A DNA stretch of 64,000 nucleotides from Lasiosphaeria ovina (GCA_033439765.1 JAULSN010000004.1:878001-942000), one strand, 5' to 3'. Counted from the first letter of the stretch, positions 1 to 11,940 are shown. A program made the numbers and translations. Notes: generated by a model from the letters alone, not told the origin.

Positions 1-1410
1 AAAGGCTCGAGGGTTCATTCGATCAGCCAATTTTATTGTCTATTTCTTAACCAACCACCTAACCCCCAATAAGTCGACAAACTTTCGGGTCAATTGAGGT
101 GCGAACAAAGCCTCTCTCTAATGACTACACCACCTTATGTTAGCTTCGGTGGCCTCGTTTAACTTGAAAATAATCATTTCAATTTGCCCATGACTGGGAC
201 TCTGAACAACTGCAACTGAGTCTCCCTAATTACCGTACGTATGGTTTTGTCTATTCCCACGACAACATCTGCCAGTTTGAGATGCGCTACCTAGCCAATT
301 CACATTCACAATTTTACAGCCTCTAGCAGTCAACTTAAATAGGCCGGTGTTATCATGATCTCTCCAGACTGCCCTCTTCTTTTCTTTTATCTTTCTATTT
401 ATACAACAGGTATATATTCCCCAGCTATAAAGCGCGCTTCTCACACAGCGTTTTATCCCATCAATTGCGGCATTCATATCCTAACAGCTATCGCTATTTA
501 TATTGTGATTGTTCTTAGACCTTAAATCATGTATTGCCGTTGGCGGTGAAGTCGGCGAGCCTGCCGGTACGACACTATCAGCACTGTTACATTGGCTAAC
601 CTTTTGCTATACCACGGCACATTCTCAATTGCATTCCTTCCGCGTTGATGGGTGATGAGTATGAGATCTCAGCCGTGTGTATCTTGACACTGGAAATCGT
701 TGCTCGACGTCAAAATAAGAAAACAAATCACAGCTCTACGTAACTAGGTAATCAGAGTAGTCTCGTCTTGTCCGAGGAAGTCGCTCTTTGGAAGAGTACT
801 TATTACCTTCACCTGGGCGGCCAAGGGAAGCAGACAACATAATATTTATGGAGCAGCAAAAAAAGAACAAGAATAAACCCCGCAGTTCAGTCAAGTACTA
901 GAGTCAGTCTCGATAGCGATGGGATGAACGACAAAGACCACATGGGCACGTATGTACCCTATTTCTTGTCCATCCTTTGAGCGAAATAGCTGAAACAGTC
1001 ATCCCTCAACAGGGAACCCGGCCGGTTTGGTCAAACGGTCACGTTCTTGTGCGGCGGAGAAGACGTCCCTTCGCTTTTTGTCCTCAATAGGTTGCTAGTT
1101 CGAATCCCGGGCGAGGTATCCTTTTTCTCGTCTTTTTTCATCTTTTGTTTTTCCACGTCGCCCTTCCTGCAACCGTTCGCAGCCCCGAATGGTACTGAAG
1201 TATGAGAAAACATAAAAACACAATCAATCCCACACAACCTCTCACGCAAATACCGACCATGGCTAGATATGTCTTTCTTTCAATTAGTAATTATCATCAT
1301 ATATACATTTTCCTACACGCCTTCCTTTTCCTATCCTCCCAATCCAAGCAGCAGCGCGACTCGCACGCGCCCATACTCAGTCAACCCAAGCACCAAGCAC
1401 CCTCGCTTGA
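1..1410. other. intergenic, no gene recognised
   Basis: Short open frames occur, but none has a recognisable domain or plausible gene structure. Near 1030-1121 there is a tRNA-like stretch with A-box-like and B-box-like motifs followed by a T run, discussed under rejected items. Confidence 0.5.
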
Positions 1411-2052
1411 TTACAAGTACAGAGCACCGGCGGCCAGAGCCACGGGGACGGCGGCGACGGCCGCAAACAGCCGGGCGGCGCCGGAGGAGGTGGTCGTAGT
1501 GGGGGCCGAGGTGGTGGCGGTGCTGTTGTTGCTGGCGGGCGCGGCAGTGGTGGAGGGGGCGACGGTGGTTTGCGGGCTGCTGGATGTTGTCGTGGCGGCG
1601 GGGGGCGCGGTTGTTGCCGGCTTGGTGGTGGTGGAGGAGGAGGAGCTGGACAAAGAGGTTTGCGCGGCGACGACAACCTCACACATGTGGGCGGCCGCGG
1701 GAAGGACCTCGCCTGTTTTTGCGCGGGTTAGTTAGCTAGCTTGTGTAAAGTCCAGAGAGAATCAATCGCGTATGACGAATAAGGTAAATATCAAGGCATG
1801 ACTGAGGATCCACATACCAATTGAGACGTCGTTGCCGCACGCGGCAAGCACGCACGACACGGCGCTGTTGTACGTGGCGCGGTAGTTGTCGGCGATGCAC
1901 AGGCAGTCAAGGTCGTCGGGCTTGCACTTTGTGGCGGCGGCGACGCCGTCAGTCAGGCACTTTACGGCGCACTCCGGGATGAAGTCGGCCAGAGTCTGGG
2001 CCATGGCGACGCCAGCCACGGCGGCGACGAGAGCGGCGACGGAGCACTTCAT
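1411..2052 (-). CDS. CFEM-domain GPI-anchored cell-surface protein
   Basis: Two exons, 2052-1818 and 1712-1411, joined by a GTATGT..CAG intron, give about 178 residues. A signal peptide covers residues 1-19 (hydrophobic, ending near AMA|Q). Eight cysteines at 28, 32, 43, 50, 52, 67, 72 and 89 make a complete CFEM pattern; the last one lies in exon 2. An Asp just before the fourth Cys (LDCLC) matches the position that binds haem iron in characterised CFEM proteins. A Ser/Thr/Pro-rich stalk and a hydrophobic C-terminal tail suggest GPI anchoring in the wall or membrane. CFEM proteins bind haem or act in iron acquisition and host interaction. The divergent neighbour is a siderophore-type transporter and the shared promoter has GATA sites, which favours an iron role. 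An upstream in-frame ATG (2097) was not chosen because it precedes the signal peptide. Confidence 0.9.
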
Positions 2053-2456
2053 TTTTAACTTTGTTGAACGGTCTGGCGGGTCTTGGAGACGGGTCACGGG
2101 TAGACTGGTTGGTGAGGTCTGGATAGTGGAGAATGAAAAGGTTGGCCCGGGGAGTGAGTGGTGTGTTGCTGGCCGTCGCGGGCGCCGACTTTATAGATGG
2201 CCTGCTACGGTGCCACCGCAATTACACTTAGTCTAGTAGGGAAGTCTTTTCATGTGATGGGAGCAGTGGCTAGTGCAGCAGTCGCGCCGCCCCTGGCAGC
2301 AACACGCACTCCGGGAGCTCCCAGCGGCCGGTTTCGCAGCGTGCCAGGCCAAAAGAGCGAGCAACCTCGCCTAATATCCCCTCTGGGCCAATGGCGGGGC
2401 GCTGCTGGAGTCTTGGGAGGGCTTGGCCCGCATGCGCGATGTGACCAAGTGGGTTT

Positions 2457-2483
2457 TTATCTGATCATCAGATCATCAGATAA
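2457..2483. promoter_or_regulatory. inverted pair of SreA-type GATA sites
   Basis: TTATCTGAT at 2457-2465 and ATCAGATAA at 2475-2483 are exact inverted copies of each other. Both match the ATCWGATAA core bound by fungal iron-regulatory GATA repressors (SreA/SRE/Urbs1). They lie between the CFEM gene (start at 2052) and the siderophore-type transporter (start at 2984), about 400-500 bp from each. I infer iron-repressed control of both genes; no binding data are available here. Confidence 0.7.
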
Positions 2484-2983
2484 GATGGCTTGGCGGCCCC
2501 TAGCGCTGCTCGGATTGGCCCGCCTGCCCACGTATCCACGGTGCCTTGCCCTGGACGGGTCTACGGCCACGCTGCGTCGGCCAGAGTGGCACGCTGGCTG
2601 CCGTCTCCCAGGGCCGCCGCTGCCAAATCCAGGTCGAGGGCCTGCAGACCTCGGATGCACGCGTCCAATGGTGCCCTGCCTGCGTCTTGGCCCTTGCCGA
2701 ACATCGGGGCCGCGGTGGGGGGATGGGCAGACAGAGGAAAAAGCCAAGTTCTTCTCATCTCGCAGCCCCGGGAGAGCGGCTTCTATGGGAATGGCTGGCT
2801 GTGTGTTTCTCTCTTATCTCTGCCGTCGTTCGCCGACCAACTGTCAACGAGGTTCCTGCAGTCTCAAAGATCGGCCCTCCAGTTCACCAGTCTTCAATCT
2901 TGAGTATTGACCTAGTCGGCGTACGTGCTGCCAGGCCTGCCACCGACGCCGTCTGATTGTGATCGATAACTGCTAATTCCGCC

Positions 2984-4957
2984 ATGGGACAACGGGAGCC
3001 CTCCGTCGACCTGGCCCGAGCGGGCACCGTTACCGGCACCGAGGCAATCGCCCCTTCGACGCACGAAAAGCCGCACATGGAGCTGTCCGAGACGGAAAAG
3101 GACCAGCAGTACACAATCTCGAGCGATGCGCAGACGGGCGTGCGCAACATTGAGGCCGCCGCCGTCGTCTGGAGCAAGTGGCACCTGGTCGCGGCCTACG
3201 CATGGTGAGACATTTTTCGCCTCTCCTGTCCAGGAGCACGTCCAGGAGCACGTCCAGGAGCACGTCCTTTCCAGGGGTACAATGCGCCGGAAGAGGCTTC
3301 GATGCAACGCCTTCACAATAGGAGTATCGATGGCTGACTGAGTGACTGCACAGCATATGGCTGATCTACTTCGTGTCGTCGACCCAAGAGGTCGTCATCC
3401 AGTCGCTGTCGCCCTTCGTGACGAGCAGCTTCTCGGCGCACGCGCTGACGCCCATCGCCGGCGTCATCGCGAGCATCGTAGCCGGCCTGTCCAAGCTGGC
3501 GCTGGCCAAGATCCTCGACCTGTGGGGCCGCCCCCAGGGCATCATGCTCATGCTGGTCGTCTGGATCATTGGCTTCGTCATGATGGCCGTGTGCAAGAAC
3601 GTCGAGACGTATGCCGCCGCCGACGTGTTTTCGCTCGTCGGGTAAGTCCATCACACTACACTAATTATGATGAATGCATTCGCTGACATTCTTCTCTCTC
3701 TGCAGAGCCCAGGGCGTGAGCTACTGCCTGACCGTGTTCATCGCCGACACGTCAGCACTCCGAAACCGAGGGCTGATGCTGGCGTTCGCCACGTCGCCGT
3801 ACATTGTGACGCCGTGGGTGGGTGGGCCCATCTCGGACGCCTTCATTCACGGGCCCGGGTGGCGGTGGGGGTTCGGCGTGTTCGCCATCATCACGCCCGT
3901 CGTGGTGCTGCCGCTGGCGCTGCTGTTCTTGTGGGGCCAGCACCGCGCGACCAAGCTCGGCGTCGTGGCGCCGCCGCGCCGCCGCCTCACGGGCCGCGCC
4001 GTGTGGGACTTTGCCGTGCAGTTCGACCTACTCGGCGTGCTGCTGCTGGCGGGCGGCATGGCGCTGGTGCTGCTGCCGCTCAGTATCTGGCGGTACCAGG
4101 CCGAGGAGTGGCGGTCGCCGCTGATTATCTGCATGCTCGTGTTTGGCGTCGTGCTGGTGGTGCTGTTTGTACTGTACGAGAGCCTGCTGGCGCCCGTCAA
4201 TTTCATCCCCATGCACCTGCTGGGTGACCGGACCGTGCTACTGGCGGGCATAATGCTGACCTTTGTCTTCTTCAACTCGGCGGTGTGGGGCAGCTACTTT
4301 GTGTCGATGCTTATCGTGGTGTGGAACCAGACCATTACGAAGGCCACGTACATCAGCAATATCTACCGCGTGGGGTCGTGCTTCTCGGCCTTGGTGCTTG
4401 GCTACGCGATCCGCCGGACTGGCCGCTTTAAGTGGGTGGCGCTGTACTTCAGCCTGCCGCTGATGATTCTGGGTGTCGGTCTCATGGTGAAGTTCCGGCA
4501 GCCTGACAGCAATATTGGCTTCGTGATCATGACGCAGATCTTTGTGGCCTTTGCCGGCGGGCCGCTGGTAGTGGCTGCTGAGATGGCCATGATGGCGCCC
4601 GTCGACCACCAGCACCTCGCCGCCATCCTGGCCATCCTGGACCTGTTCGGGAGCGTGGGATATGCCGTGGGAGCGAGCGTTGCCGGCGCCATCTGGGCCG
4701 GTACCTTCCCGGCCGCCCTAACCAGACACTTGCCCGCAGGCGCCCCCATCGAGAATATCTATAGCAGCATATACTCGCAGCTTGGCTATCGCGTGGGGAC
4801 CGAAATCCGCGCCGGCATTAGCCTAGCCTACGGCGATGCCCAGCGCTACATGCTCATCACGAGCTTGGTGGCTCTGGCTGCCGCTCTGGCCTGCGCCGCG
4901 TTCTGGAAGGACATCAAGCTCAAGGACTTGCATCAAGTGAAGGGAAATGTTGTGTAA
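2984..4957 (+). CDS. siderophore-iron transporter-like MFS protein (SIT/Mir family)
   Basis: Exons 2984-3204, 3354-3641 and 3706-4957 keep phase and give about 586 residues, the usual SIT length. The N-terminal cytosolic tail ends in a GVRNIEAAAVVWSKWHL segment typical of the MirB/Sit1 family, followed by IWLIYFV and about 14 membrane segments. Family members import ferric-siderophore complexes by proton symport at the plasma membrane. The gene is divergent from the CFEM gene and shares the GATA-site promoter. Intron 1 contains three perfect tandem 12-bp units at 3229-3264. The specific siderophore cannot be told from sequence. Confidence 0.88.
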
Positions 4958-5238
4958 ATAGTGCCTTTTCTTTTTCTCTTCATCAGCGTCGGAACTGGAA
5001 GAATTGTAAGACGAATTTTGTATTTTGAGATAGCAGGCAAAATTGGGACCTCACAAGAAAGGGGTATCAGCGACAAATATTCAACATCAACACTTGTTGG
5101 TGAAAACAAAACTCTCTCCGACCACATGGCACCAAACGCCTCCGCCCTAATTTGTCGTGCTCATCTATCTAACCCGCGGGTTGTGCCTTGCCTCTATTAA
5201 ATACTACTCGAGAGAAGTAGCGTCCTGCTGGCCCTTTC

Positions 5239-7001
5239 TCATTCGACCTTTTTCGCAGGGAAGGCGTCGATATCGGTCACTGGATCCACAACAGCGGCGC
5301 CAATAGTGTCGGTTGGCGGACCCCGATAGTTCTTGTGGCCCCAGGCAAAGTACCACACGCCAGCGATGGTGAAAAATCCGACAAACACAACAGGGGCGTA
5401 GTTGACGGTCAACGCTGTCACAGGGAGGAGAGAGGGCATGCAGAACAGGGGCACGGCGAGAAACGACCAGGCTATGGACACGACCGACAACGCAATTAGC
5501 ATGGAGTACTGTACGAACACGAATGTGTGCTTTTGGAGCTCATCTTACCAATGGCGACACCGTTGCAGAACCAGCCAAACTTGCCCAGGGGGAATTTGCA
5601 ATCTTGGACCTGTGCTCGCCTCTCAATCATCGACACGAGAATTGGCGACGCGTACGACAGTGTCAGGTAAATGACGCCAACGCCCGAAAATGCATTGAAG
5701 GCGGCGGATGAGCCAAAGTAGATGACACCCAGCAGAATTTCGACAACCATGGTGAGCATCATGGCGTTCAGAGGTATGTCCATCGTCGGGTGGACCTTGC
5801 TCCACCACTTGGAACCTGGGATGGCACCGTCGCGAGCAAAGGCCCAGGTGCAGCGCGAAGTAGCCGTTGTGCAAGCAGTACCGCAGAGGATGGACAGAAC
5901 CAGGAGCGGGATGAGGAGAGCAAAAGCGCCTCCCGGGGAGCCGACCGCATAGAGGATGATATAGGGCAAGGGCTGGGCGAAGGCGGTCAGGTCGACGACA
6001 TTGGGCAGGATGAACATGAGGGGCACGAGAAACAGCAGGCCGCCAAAGGTGTTGATGATGATGGTTATGACCATGGCCTTGGGCACCTGGGTGGCGGGCG
6101 AGCGCACTTCCTCACACATGCTGATGATCATGCCCGTCGACGACGTGGCGTAAGCGGCGTGCAGCAGGCCGACCATGAACGACCAGCCGTCGGGCCACCC
6201 AGACGTGGGCTCAAAGTCGCCAAAGGCGTAGGCGGCACTGCGGCGTCCGTTTTTGGCAACGGCCAGGATGGTCACCATGATGGCGATGATGCCGGCAAAG
6301 GTCCAGTAAATGGCAAAAGTCTAGCACAGAATACAGAGGTTAGCCAGCGCCCAAAGATGACCAGGGACTCTGAAACGCACATCCAAGTGGTGCAGGATCT
6401 TGTTGCCAAAGGCCGAAATAGCGTTGCACAGCAGCGTGACTGCCACAAAGGTCAAGAAGACCTGGTAGACCTCGGCTTGCCAGATGCCGACGCCGGGCTC
6501 AGACTCGAAGACATTGATGCAGGCAACGAAAAAGAGCGTGGTGCCAAAGTTGACGGCAAGGGTGATTGTGATGTTTCCAACCACGTACGCCCAGCCGCAC
6601 ATGTAGGCGGCGATACGGCGGAAGCGGGCGGGGGCGAGCATGTAGGTCTGGTAGTAGACGCCGCCGGCCGTAGGGAAGACGGACGTGATCTCACCCAGCG
6701 ACGCGGCGACGCACAGGATGATCAGACTGACGAGGACCCAGCCCCAGATGACGACAACAGGACCACCGCCTTGCAGCGGGTAGTAGAGCGTCGTGCCCAG
6801 GCCGTACGGGATGGAGGCGAGCACGAACGACATGAAGGCGACGTGCCATGTCGATCGCGTGCGCACGAGTTCGGCCTTGTAGCCAAGCGCGGCAAGCAGG
6901 TCGTCGGCCGATTCGGCATCATTGGTCGCCTCTCCGTGGGAGCCGTGTGTACGCACCGGGATTGGGGCAGTGGCTGCCGCATCGCTACTTGTCGTCGCCA
7001 T
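5239..7001 (-). CDS. APC-superfamily amino acid/choline permease
   Basis: Exons 7001-6381, 6320-5549 and 5471-5239 give 541 residues, normal for the fungal GABA/choline permease (Hnm1/Uga4-like) family. The start at 7001 has a strong context (CCACCATGG); an ATG ten codons upstream is in frame but weaker. Landmarks are the GLGTTLYYPLQGGGP segment in TM1, a CGWAYVVGN segment, and the C-terminal PVTALTVNYAPVVF motif followed by GHKNYRGPP. About 12 membrane helices are expected. The last intron is best read as 77 nt, ending at 5472: it keeps the frame, whereas a nearer CAG (40 nt) would shift it. The transported substrate is not determined; neighbours give no clue. Confidence 0.85.
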
Positions 7002-8869
7002 GGTGGACGGCTGATGACGCGACAGGCGCAAGTGCCCAGAATAAGGTGCCTAGAGCCAAGGAACCTGGGGAAGAGCCGGTAGTGTTCGCAGGCAAGCACT
7101 GCACACTGACTCCTGCACTACACTGCACTGCACTGTCGATAAGGTGATGCCGTGCGTGGTGGAGCGTCCCTTCCGTCTGTTAGGCTGTTTGTTGCTTCCG
7201 TGTGTCGTCCGTCGTTTCTTTCCTTGCAGTCCCAGGAAAGATGTTGTCAGTCGTGAGAATTTCGACCTTTTCAGTCTCCGTCCCACGGGGCCCCAGCAAC
7301 AGCAACAGCAATGGGGAAGGTGAGGGGCGCCAAGCTGCAGCTATTGGGCACGTCGAGATGAGGACCTTGACAGGCCAGGCGATCCCTCCCTGCAGGTTGC
7401 TCTTGCCCCAGACGTCTTATCGCGACGCCCAATCGGCCGCCCCGCCGTTGCTGATTGCGAAGGTTGATCTCCGAGGCAGGAGGACCCTCGATGCAGGTGA
7501 AGAAGTCGCGCTTGACTCTGTCAAACTTAAGCTCAAGGCCTCGGCCCACATCGATTTACCTTTCTGCACCAAGCATCTGATTCGCTGACCTGGCGGTAAG
7601 TACTCAGATCCAGGCGCGATCGAGTCTTGCACCAGCTTAAGACATGTCACCGAGACATTTCTTCAGGAAACTTTGGATCGACCCATTTTTCTGTCTAGTG
7701 CTTGGTGGGCTTGTGGGGGTTGCACAGTGCACCCAGAACGCTGGCCAGGGTGCACCCCGCCGCCGCCCGCAGGTGAGAAGATTGCGCTCCACAGTGCGTT
7801 GGGCACAAAGCGGGCCGATAACCTGAAGCAGCTAGGCGGCCGATGTGTGTGACGACATACATGAGGGTGCAGGGATTTTGATTTTTGCACTGGACCGTGG
7901 AAGGAGTGAAGGAGCACCAACCAGCCCCTTCTGCAACCTTATCATTTGTCTGTGCTTGCAGCGCGCTGCCTGCCCGCAGAGGGCTCGACTCCCAAACGAG
8001 GCAAAACTTCCAACCGCTACCCATTCCGGGCTGGATTGCAGCTCTGTCTGTTTGGCTGTAGCGGTCAGTGCAAGCGATGAGGCACGTGCCGCAACCAATA
8101 ATGGTCCCAGGCAGCTTCTTCCAATTGCAAGTGGGCTGTTGAACGATCGGAGTTTCGATGACCTAATTGGCAACGCGAGAAGTGTGGGGGCCTTTGGGTG
8201 TTTCGTTTGTTGACAAATAATATTGTCGCCATCAGGAGCTCTGACCATTCACTCTCAGTCGGACTCTCCAATACCTCAACGTTATGGAGTACCTCGACTC
8301 ACGACGACGAACTTATGGGAGCTTGCATTCCGAAAGAGCCGCGCGTTCTCTTGTAATGAGAGTGGAACTACCCGCAGCAAAAAAGGAAGAAAAAAAGAAG
8401 CAAAAAAATACAAAGAAAACCCATAGTCATTGAGAGGTTGCAGCGAGTGGGTATTGCGGGAATTGCTGTATGTACGAATACGCCGAACAGGTTCCAACTT
8501 GAAGCGCTCAGACCGACGAGAACGAGGCAAAGCCACAACAATGCTAGCTAACCTCTGCAAGATGGCACCGCCGACCTGACATCTCGACGGAAATGGTTTG
8601 GGTTATCTTGATTATTCAGGTGTGACGAAGGTGTCGCGCTTACTTGTAGGTTTGCGACATTGTGTCCGCCTTATGACCGCCGCGCTACGTTCGGATGTCC
8701 GGAGGCCCGTCACCAACTTGAGGCGGTGATGTCGACCCAGGTGAATGAAACTTGGACGCTGCGAATCCTCGTCGTGTTTCTATACAGCGAAACTCGAAGC
8801 TGAATAATACCTGATTAATTAACCAACAACAATAACACTCGCCACCGACAAACTCAAACTCAACTCGCC
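7002..8869. other. intergenic, no gene recognised
   Basis: Upstream region of the permease plus about 1.7 kb with only short, low-complexity open frames on both strands. No domain, RNA gene or repeat unit was recognised. Confidence 0.5.
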
Positions 8870-9428
8870 ATGTCTAACAAGAAACCCCTAAGTCTCCAAG
8901 CTCCAACACGGCGGACCAGCCCGGCAGCAACGGCAGCCTGCCAGCCTGCCAGCCACGAAGCCGGCGCGCGACCCGCCAGCCCACCGGCCCCGCCATTCCA
9001 AGACACGACGGCGCTACTCCGCTACCTCTATTCCGACGTCAGGCGGATATCCGACGTAGCATCGCCCGACATCCTTCTCCACCCGGCCGACCGGCACGTC
9101 TCGGCGTCTAGGGCTGTCGATGGGGCGGCTGGCCGGCCGCCGCTCGTAGGGCTGGCCGCCGCGTAGGCCTACGAAGACGCCCTCGTCGCGGCCACGCGCG
9201 GCACGCTGCGCATGGACGTGCAGAGCATGATCCCCAACGCGCACTTTGGCGCCGTCCTCGGGGTGCTGCGCGCCACCAAGCAGGGTTGCGACGACCTCGC
9301 GGTTTCCTTTTGCGGCGTGTGGCGGTTCGTGGACAGCTGGGCGGTGGGAGCATTGGGAGAATGCGGCCGACCCGGCCGCGCTCGCGAGGTGGCTGCAGCA
9401 GGAGCCGGCCGGGAATGGTCTGAGTTGA
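8870..9428 (+). pseudogene. SnoaL/NTF2-like protein, decayed
   Basis: From ATG 8870 the frame reads through a SnoaL/NTF2-like body: LLRYLYSDVRRISDVAS, then LVGLAAA, then an in-frame TAG at 9164-9166. Beyond the stop the same frame continues with AYEDALVAATRGTLRMD and NAHFGAVLGVLRATK. Near 9349 one extra G moves the frame, after which EHWENAADPAALARWL and a natural stop at 9428 follow. Family members are small cone-shaped barrels, including polyketide cyclases and uncharacterised ketosteroid-isomerase-like proteins. One nonsense change (CAG to TAG would explain it) and one insertion make a working product unlikely. A sequencing error could account for one defect but hardly both. Confidence 0.7.
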
Positions 9429-10100
9429 GGTCTGGGGTCATTGCTCTGTGACTATGACTGCTTTGTTAGTTATTTACTTGGTCCGCCTCTCCCAAAATTC
9501 GTCGAGGGTTTCTTTTGTCGGATTCCCGTGAAGGTAGGAAAATATAAATTTTTTTTACCAGAAGACTCGACACAGTTAATACCATTCTGCTTTTTGCCGC
9601 GAACCTTCTAAGGTCAAGTCCTCTGCCAGTTGGGCAAGCAGTCAGTCACATTAGGACTCGCGCGTCGTTCTCCATGCCTCATTTAGCCAGAAGGAGAGTG
9701 GCTGCGCAGTTATTCCGTGATATCTCAAGTGCCCGCCTAACTATTCCTAATTACTTCTTTGTGGCTAGAATGACAAGATTCTCCTTTCATTAACAAGCAA
9801 ACACTCAGCAAACGGTCACCGTAACATCTTTTGTAATTGCACCATGAATGGCTCTGTGCTCCTGATTATGGCTCTAACTCGTAACCCGGTGCTCTGGAAA
9901 AGAAAGGCCAAAAAGCCCTAAAAATGTCTAGCTCAAAAACTAGCCCCCTTAATCGACCATTAACTACCTAGATCTAACGAGATCGTCTCCTGTGTCGGGG
10001 TGTGCTAGATTACCAGACAAAAAGCACCTCGGTACTTAACTACAAGGTAGGATCATGTCTCCGTCTTGCCTGCTTGCCGTTGCAGGAGCGCATGATTCAA
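9429..10100. other. intergenic, AT-rich, no gene recognised
   Basis: AT-rich sequence between the SnoaL-like pseudogene and the first cysteine-rich gene. No supportable open frame or RNA gene was seen. Confidence 0.5.
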
Positions 10101-10436
10101 CTACTTTTTGGTGCAGAATTGGCACAGCGTGTGCTGACACCCGCTGCAGGTAATGCCGTAGTTGAGCGCACTCAGCGACGTCTCAGTCGCGTCGTCGGGG
10201 CTTATCCTTTGTGCCCACGCGTGATTCGCGACCTTGCACTGGCAGCACTTCCAGCCGCTGATCCATCTGTCATCCTCGCGCTGGCACTTGGGGCACCAGT
10301 GGCCCCAGCTCGACTCCTCAGTGATCTGCAACTGGTGGCTCGGCTCTATCGGACACGCCGGCTCCAGGTAGCATTGCTCGCGGTGGAACCAGCGGTGGCC
10401 GCACTGCGGCTGGTGACGACGTACCCACAGGCACAT
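10101..10436 (-). CDS. small cysteine-rich zinc-ribbon-like protein, paralogue 1
   Basis: Single-exon frame of 111 residues starting MCLWVRRH. It has no signal peptide or membrane segment. Cys/His groups are CGH near residue 12, QCY near 22, WCPKC in the middle, WKCCQC, and a C-terminal CSGC..LCQFC pair. The spacing looks like one or two zinc ribbons or a treble-clef fold. It shares this framework and the ..LNYGI.C..C ending with the genes at 11407-11796 and 12494-12808, all on the same strand, so the three form a tandem family. I do not recognise the family and assign no reaction. A TATA element lies about 150 bp upstream. Confidence 0.7.
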   Translation of the reverse strand: MCLWVRRHQPQCGHRWFHREQCYLEPACPIEPSHQLQITEESSWGHWCPKCQREDDRWISGWKCCQCKVANHAWAQRISPDDATETSLSALNYGITCSGCQHTLCQFCTKK

Positions 10437-10587
10437 GGCGGTTTCTAGGTTGGTTGGTAGCAGGATCAGTGAGTAAGGTGCCCAGGTAAGGCAGTTAGGC
10501 TGTTGTCAAGTGTGAGAGCCGAGAAGAGAGGATAGTGATAGATGCCGTGAAGCTGTGTCAGTGGATGCAATGGAGTAGTACGTGGGA

Positions 10588-10597
10588 TTTATATACC
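10588..10597 (-). promoter_or_regulatory. TATA element, paralogue 1
   Basis: GGTATATAAA on the minus strand, about 152 bp upstream of the start codon at 10436. The identical 10-mer sits at a matching distance from paralogue 2. The sequence farther upstream is also similar (TGACTAATAAG versus TGACTGACAAG), so promoter and gene were probably duplicated together. Confidence 0.55.
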
Positions 10598-11406
10598 TTG
10601 TCTAGATCTGTACATGGAATTTTGAGACAAATAGCCAGCGTGACTAATAAGTCGAGTGTTTTCGGACATCTAGGTCGAATCATAGTCGCCACTGCTACGG
10701 CCAGTTGTAATGGCCAGTGGCCTTGGGTGGAGAGCAGCTACGTGTCAGGAATGTGAACACGCTCCGGAGTGAGCCAACGCATTGAGTTCCGCCACTCACA
10801 TAACTATTTTCGTGAGACCTCGCTCGATGGCTGTCTGGCCTTTCCTCAAAGACTCAAGATTTCCAATCGATACCTGTTTGGGTCTGCAGCTGAATACCTA
10901 GTCAACTTTTCTAGAGTGCCTGGTAATAATTAGGCACTAGTCATGCATCATTGCCTTGAAGGGCACTTCTCCCACCCCCAGAGACGCAGCAAACGCACAC
11001 ACACATACACACAAACGCAAAGTCGCGAGTTACTACTTCCAACGCCGTGAATTCGGTACAATTGCTGTACTAGACTTTTTACAAAGAGACAGGTGGCATT
11101 GCCATTTCTTATCGCCAAACCCCAAAAGAAAATGCAAAAGAGATTTGACCCAAGTGTTCGCCCGGGCAATATGGCATCTAAGGGGATATCGATGGCTGTC
11201 GAGGTTCAATGATAATTAATACCAAGTACAAAGAGTCGGAAGCATTCAGATGGTGAGCTACTTGTTGGGGCAGCAAAAGCGTTTTGAGGGGAAACCAACG
11301 CGTTGATTCACTACCAATGACTCGCAGCTAACTGTTCAGAGACTACATACAACGATTTTGCAAACACGGCCTAATCGTTTGGCCGTGGAAAGTACCTTCT
11401 CAACCA
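10598..11406. other. intergenic between cysteine-rich paralogues
   Basis: Upstream sequence of paralogue 1 and downstream sequence of paralogue 2. It contains an AC-rich microsatellite near 10996-11013. No further gene was recognised. Confidence 0.5.
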
Positions 11407-11796
11407 CTACGCAGTAGAGGAGGAAGCCTCACCAGAGTCGGCCTTTGTGTGCTCTGTATCTTCGGCGTGGACGGTGCAGTCCGAGCAGAGCACGTGGTCG
11501 CACTCGCGGCACTCGATGCCGGCGTTCAGCAGTTGCAGCGACATCTCGGTGGCCGTGTTGAATGTGTCCATTATACTGAACCAATTGTAGGTCCTGCTCA
11601 TGCAGCACGTCCACGCCGCACCCTCTGCTCGCTTGCACTTGGGGCACCAGAGCCAGTTGCCCGACTCCTCCTCGATGCTATCCTGATATCCCGGCGTCAT
11701 TATGTGGGTGCATCTGCTCATGCCCCTGTAGCACTCATCCAGCCAGAACCAGTAGTGGCCGCAATCCGACCTGTGCATGCGCTTCCACAAGCACAT
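11407..11796 (-). CDS. small cysteine-rich zinc-ribbon-like protein, paralogue 2
   Basis: Single exon, 129 residues, starting MCLWKRMHRSDCGH. It aligns along its length with the 10101-10436 product: CGHYWFW, WCPKC, WTCCM, LLNAGIECRECDHVLCSDC. In the central CC-x-C group the last Cys is replaced (CCMSR), so one putative metal site may be altered. It has an extra acidic, Ser-rich C-terminal tail of about 20 residues (EDTEHTKADSGEASSSTA) absent from the paralogues. No signal peptide or TM. Function unknown. Confidence 0.7.
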   Translation of the reverse strand: MCLWKRMHRSDCGHYWFWLDECYRGMSRCTHIMTPGYQDSIEEESGNWLWCPKCKRAEGAAWTCCMSRTYNWFSIMDTFNTATEMSLQLLNAGIECRECDHVLCSDCTVHAEDTEHTKADSGEASSSTA

Positions 11797-11940
11797 GGTG
11801 GTTGTTTTGTTGGTTGTTTTGTTGATTGGAGAGGGTGTTGAGATTTGTGAGAGTGCTTTTGTTCGCTTTGTTGAAGTGTTTAGAAAATGGAGGAGATGCT
11901 GGTGAATGCGAAAGCCAGAACTAGTAGCACTGCCGTTCGC

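Noticed and set aside
1018..1125. tRNA-like stretch with A-box-like TGGTCAAACGG, B-box-like AGTTCGAATCC and a T5 run
   Set aside because: Acceptor and T stems do not pair and the anticodon loop is not canonical. It could be a tRNA-derived relic, but it is not callable as a tRNA.
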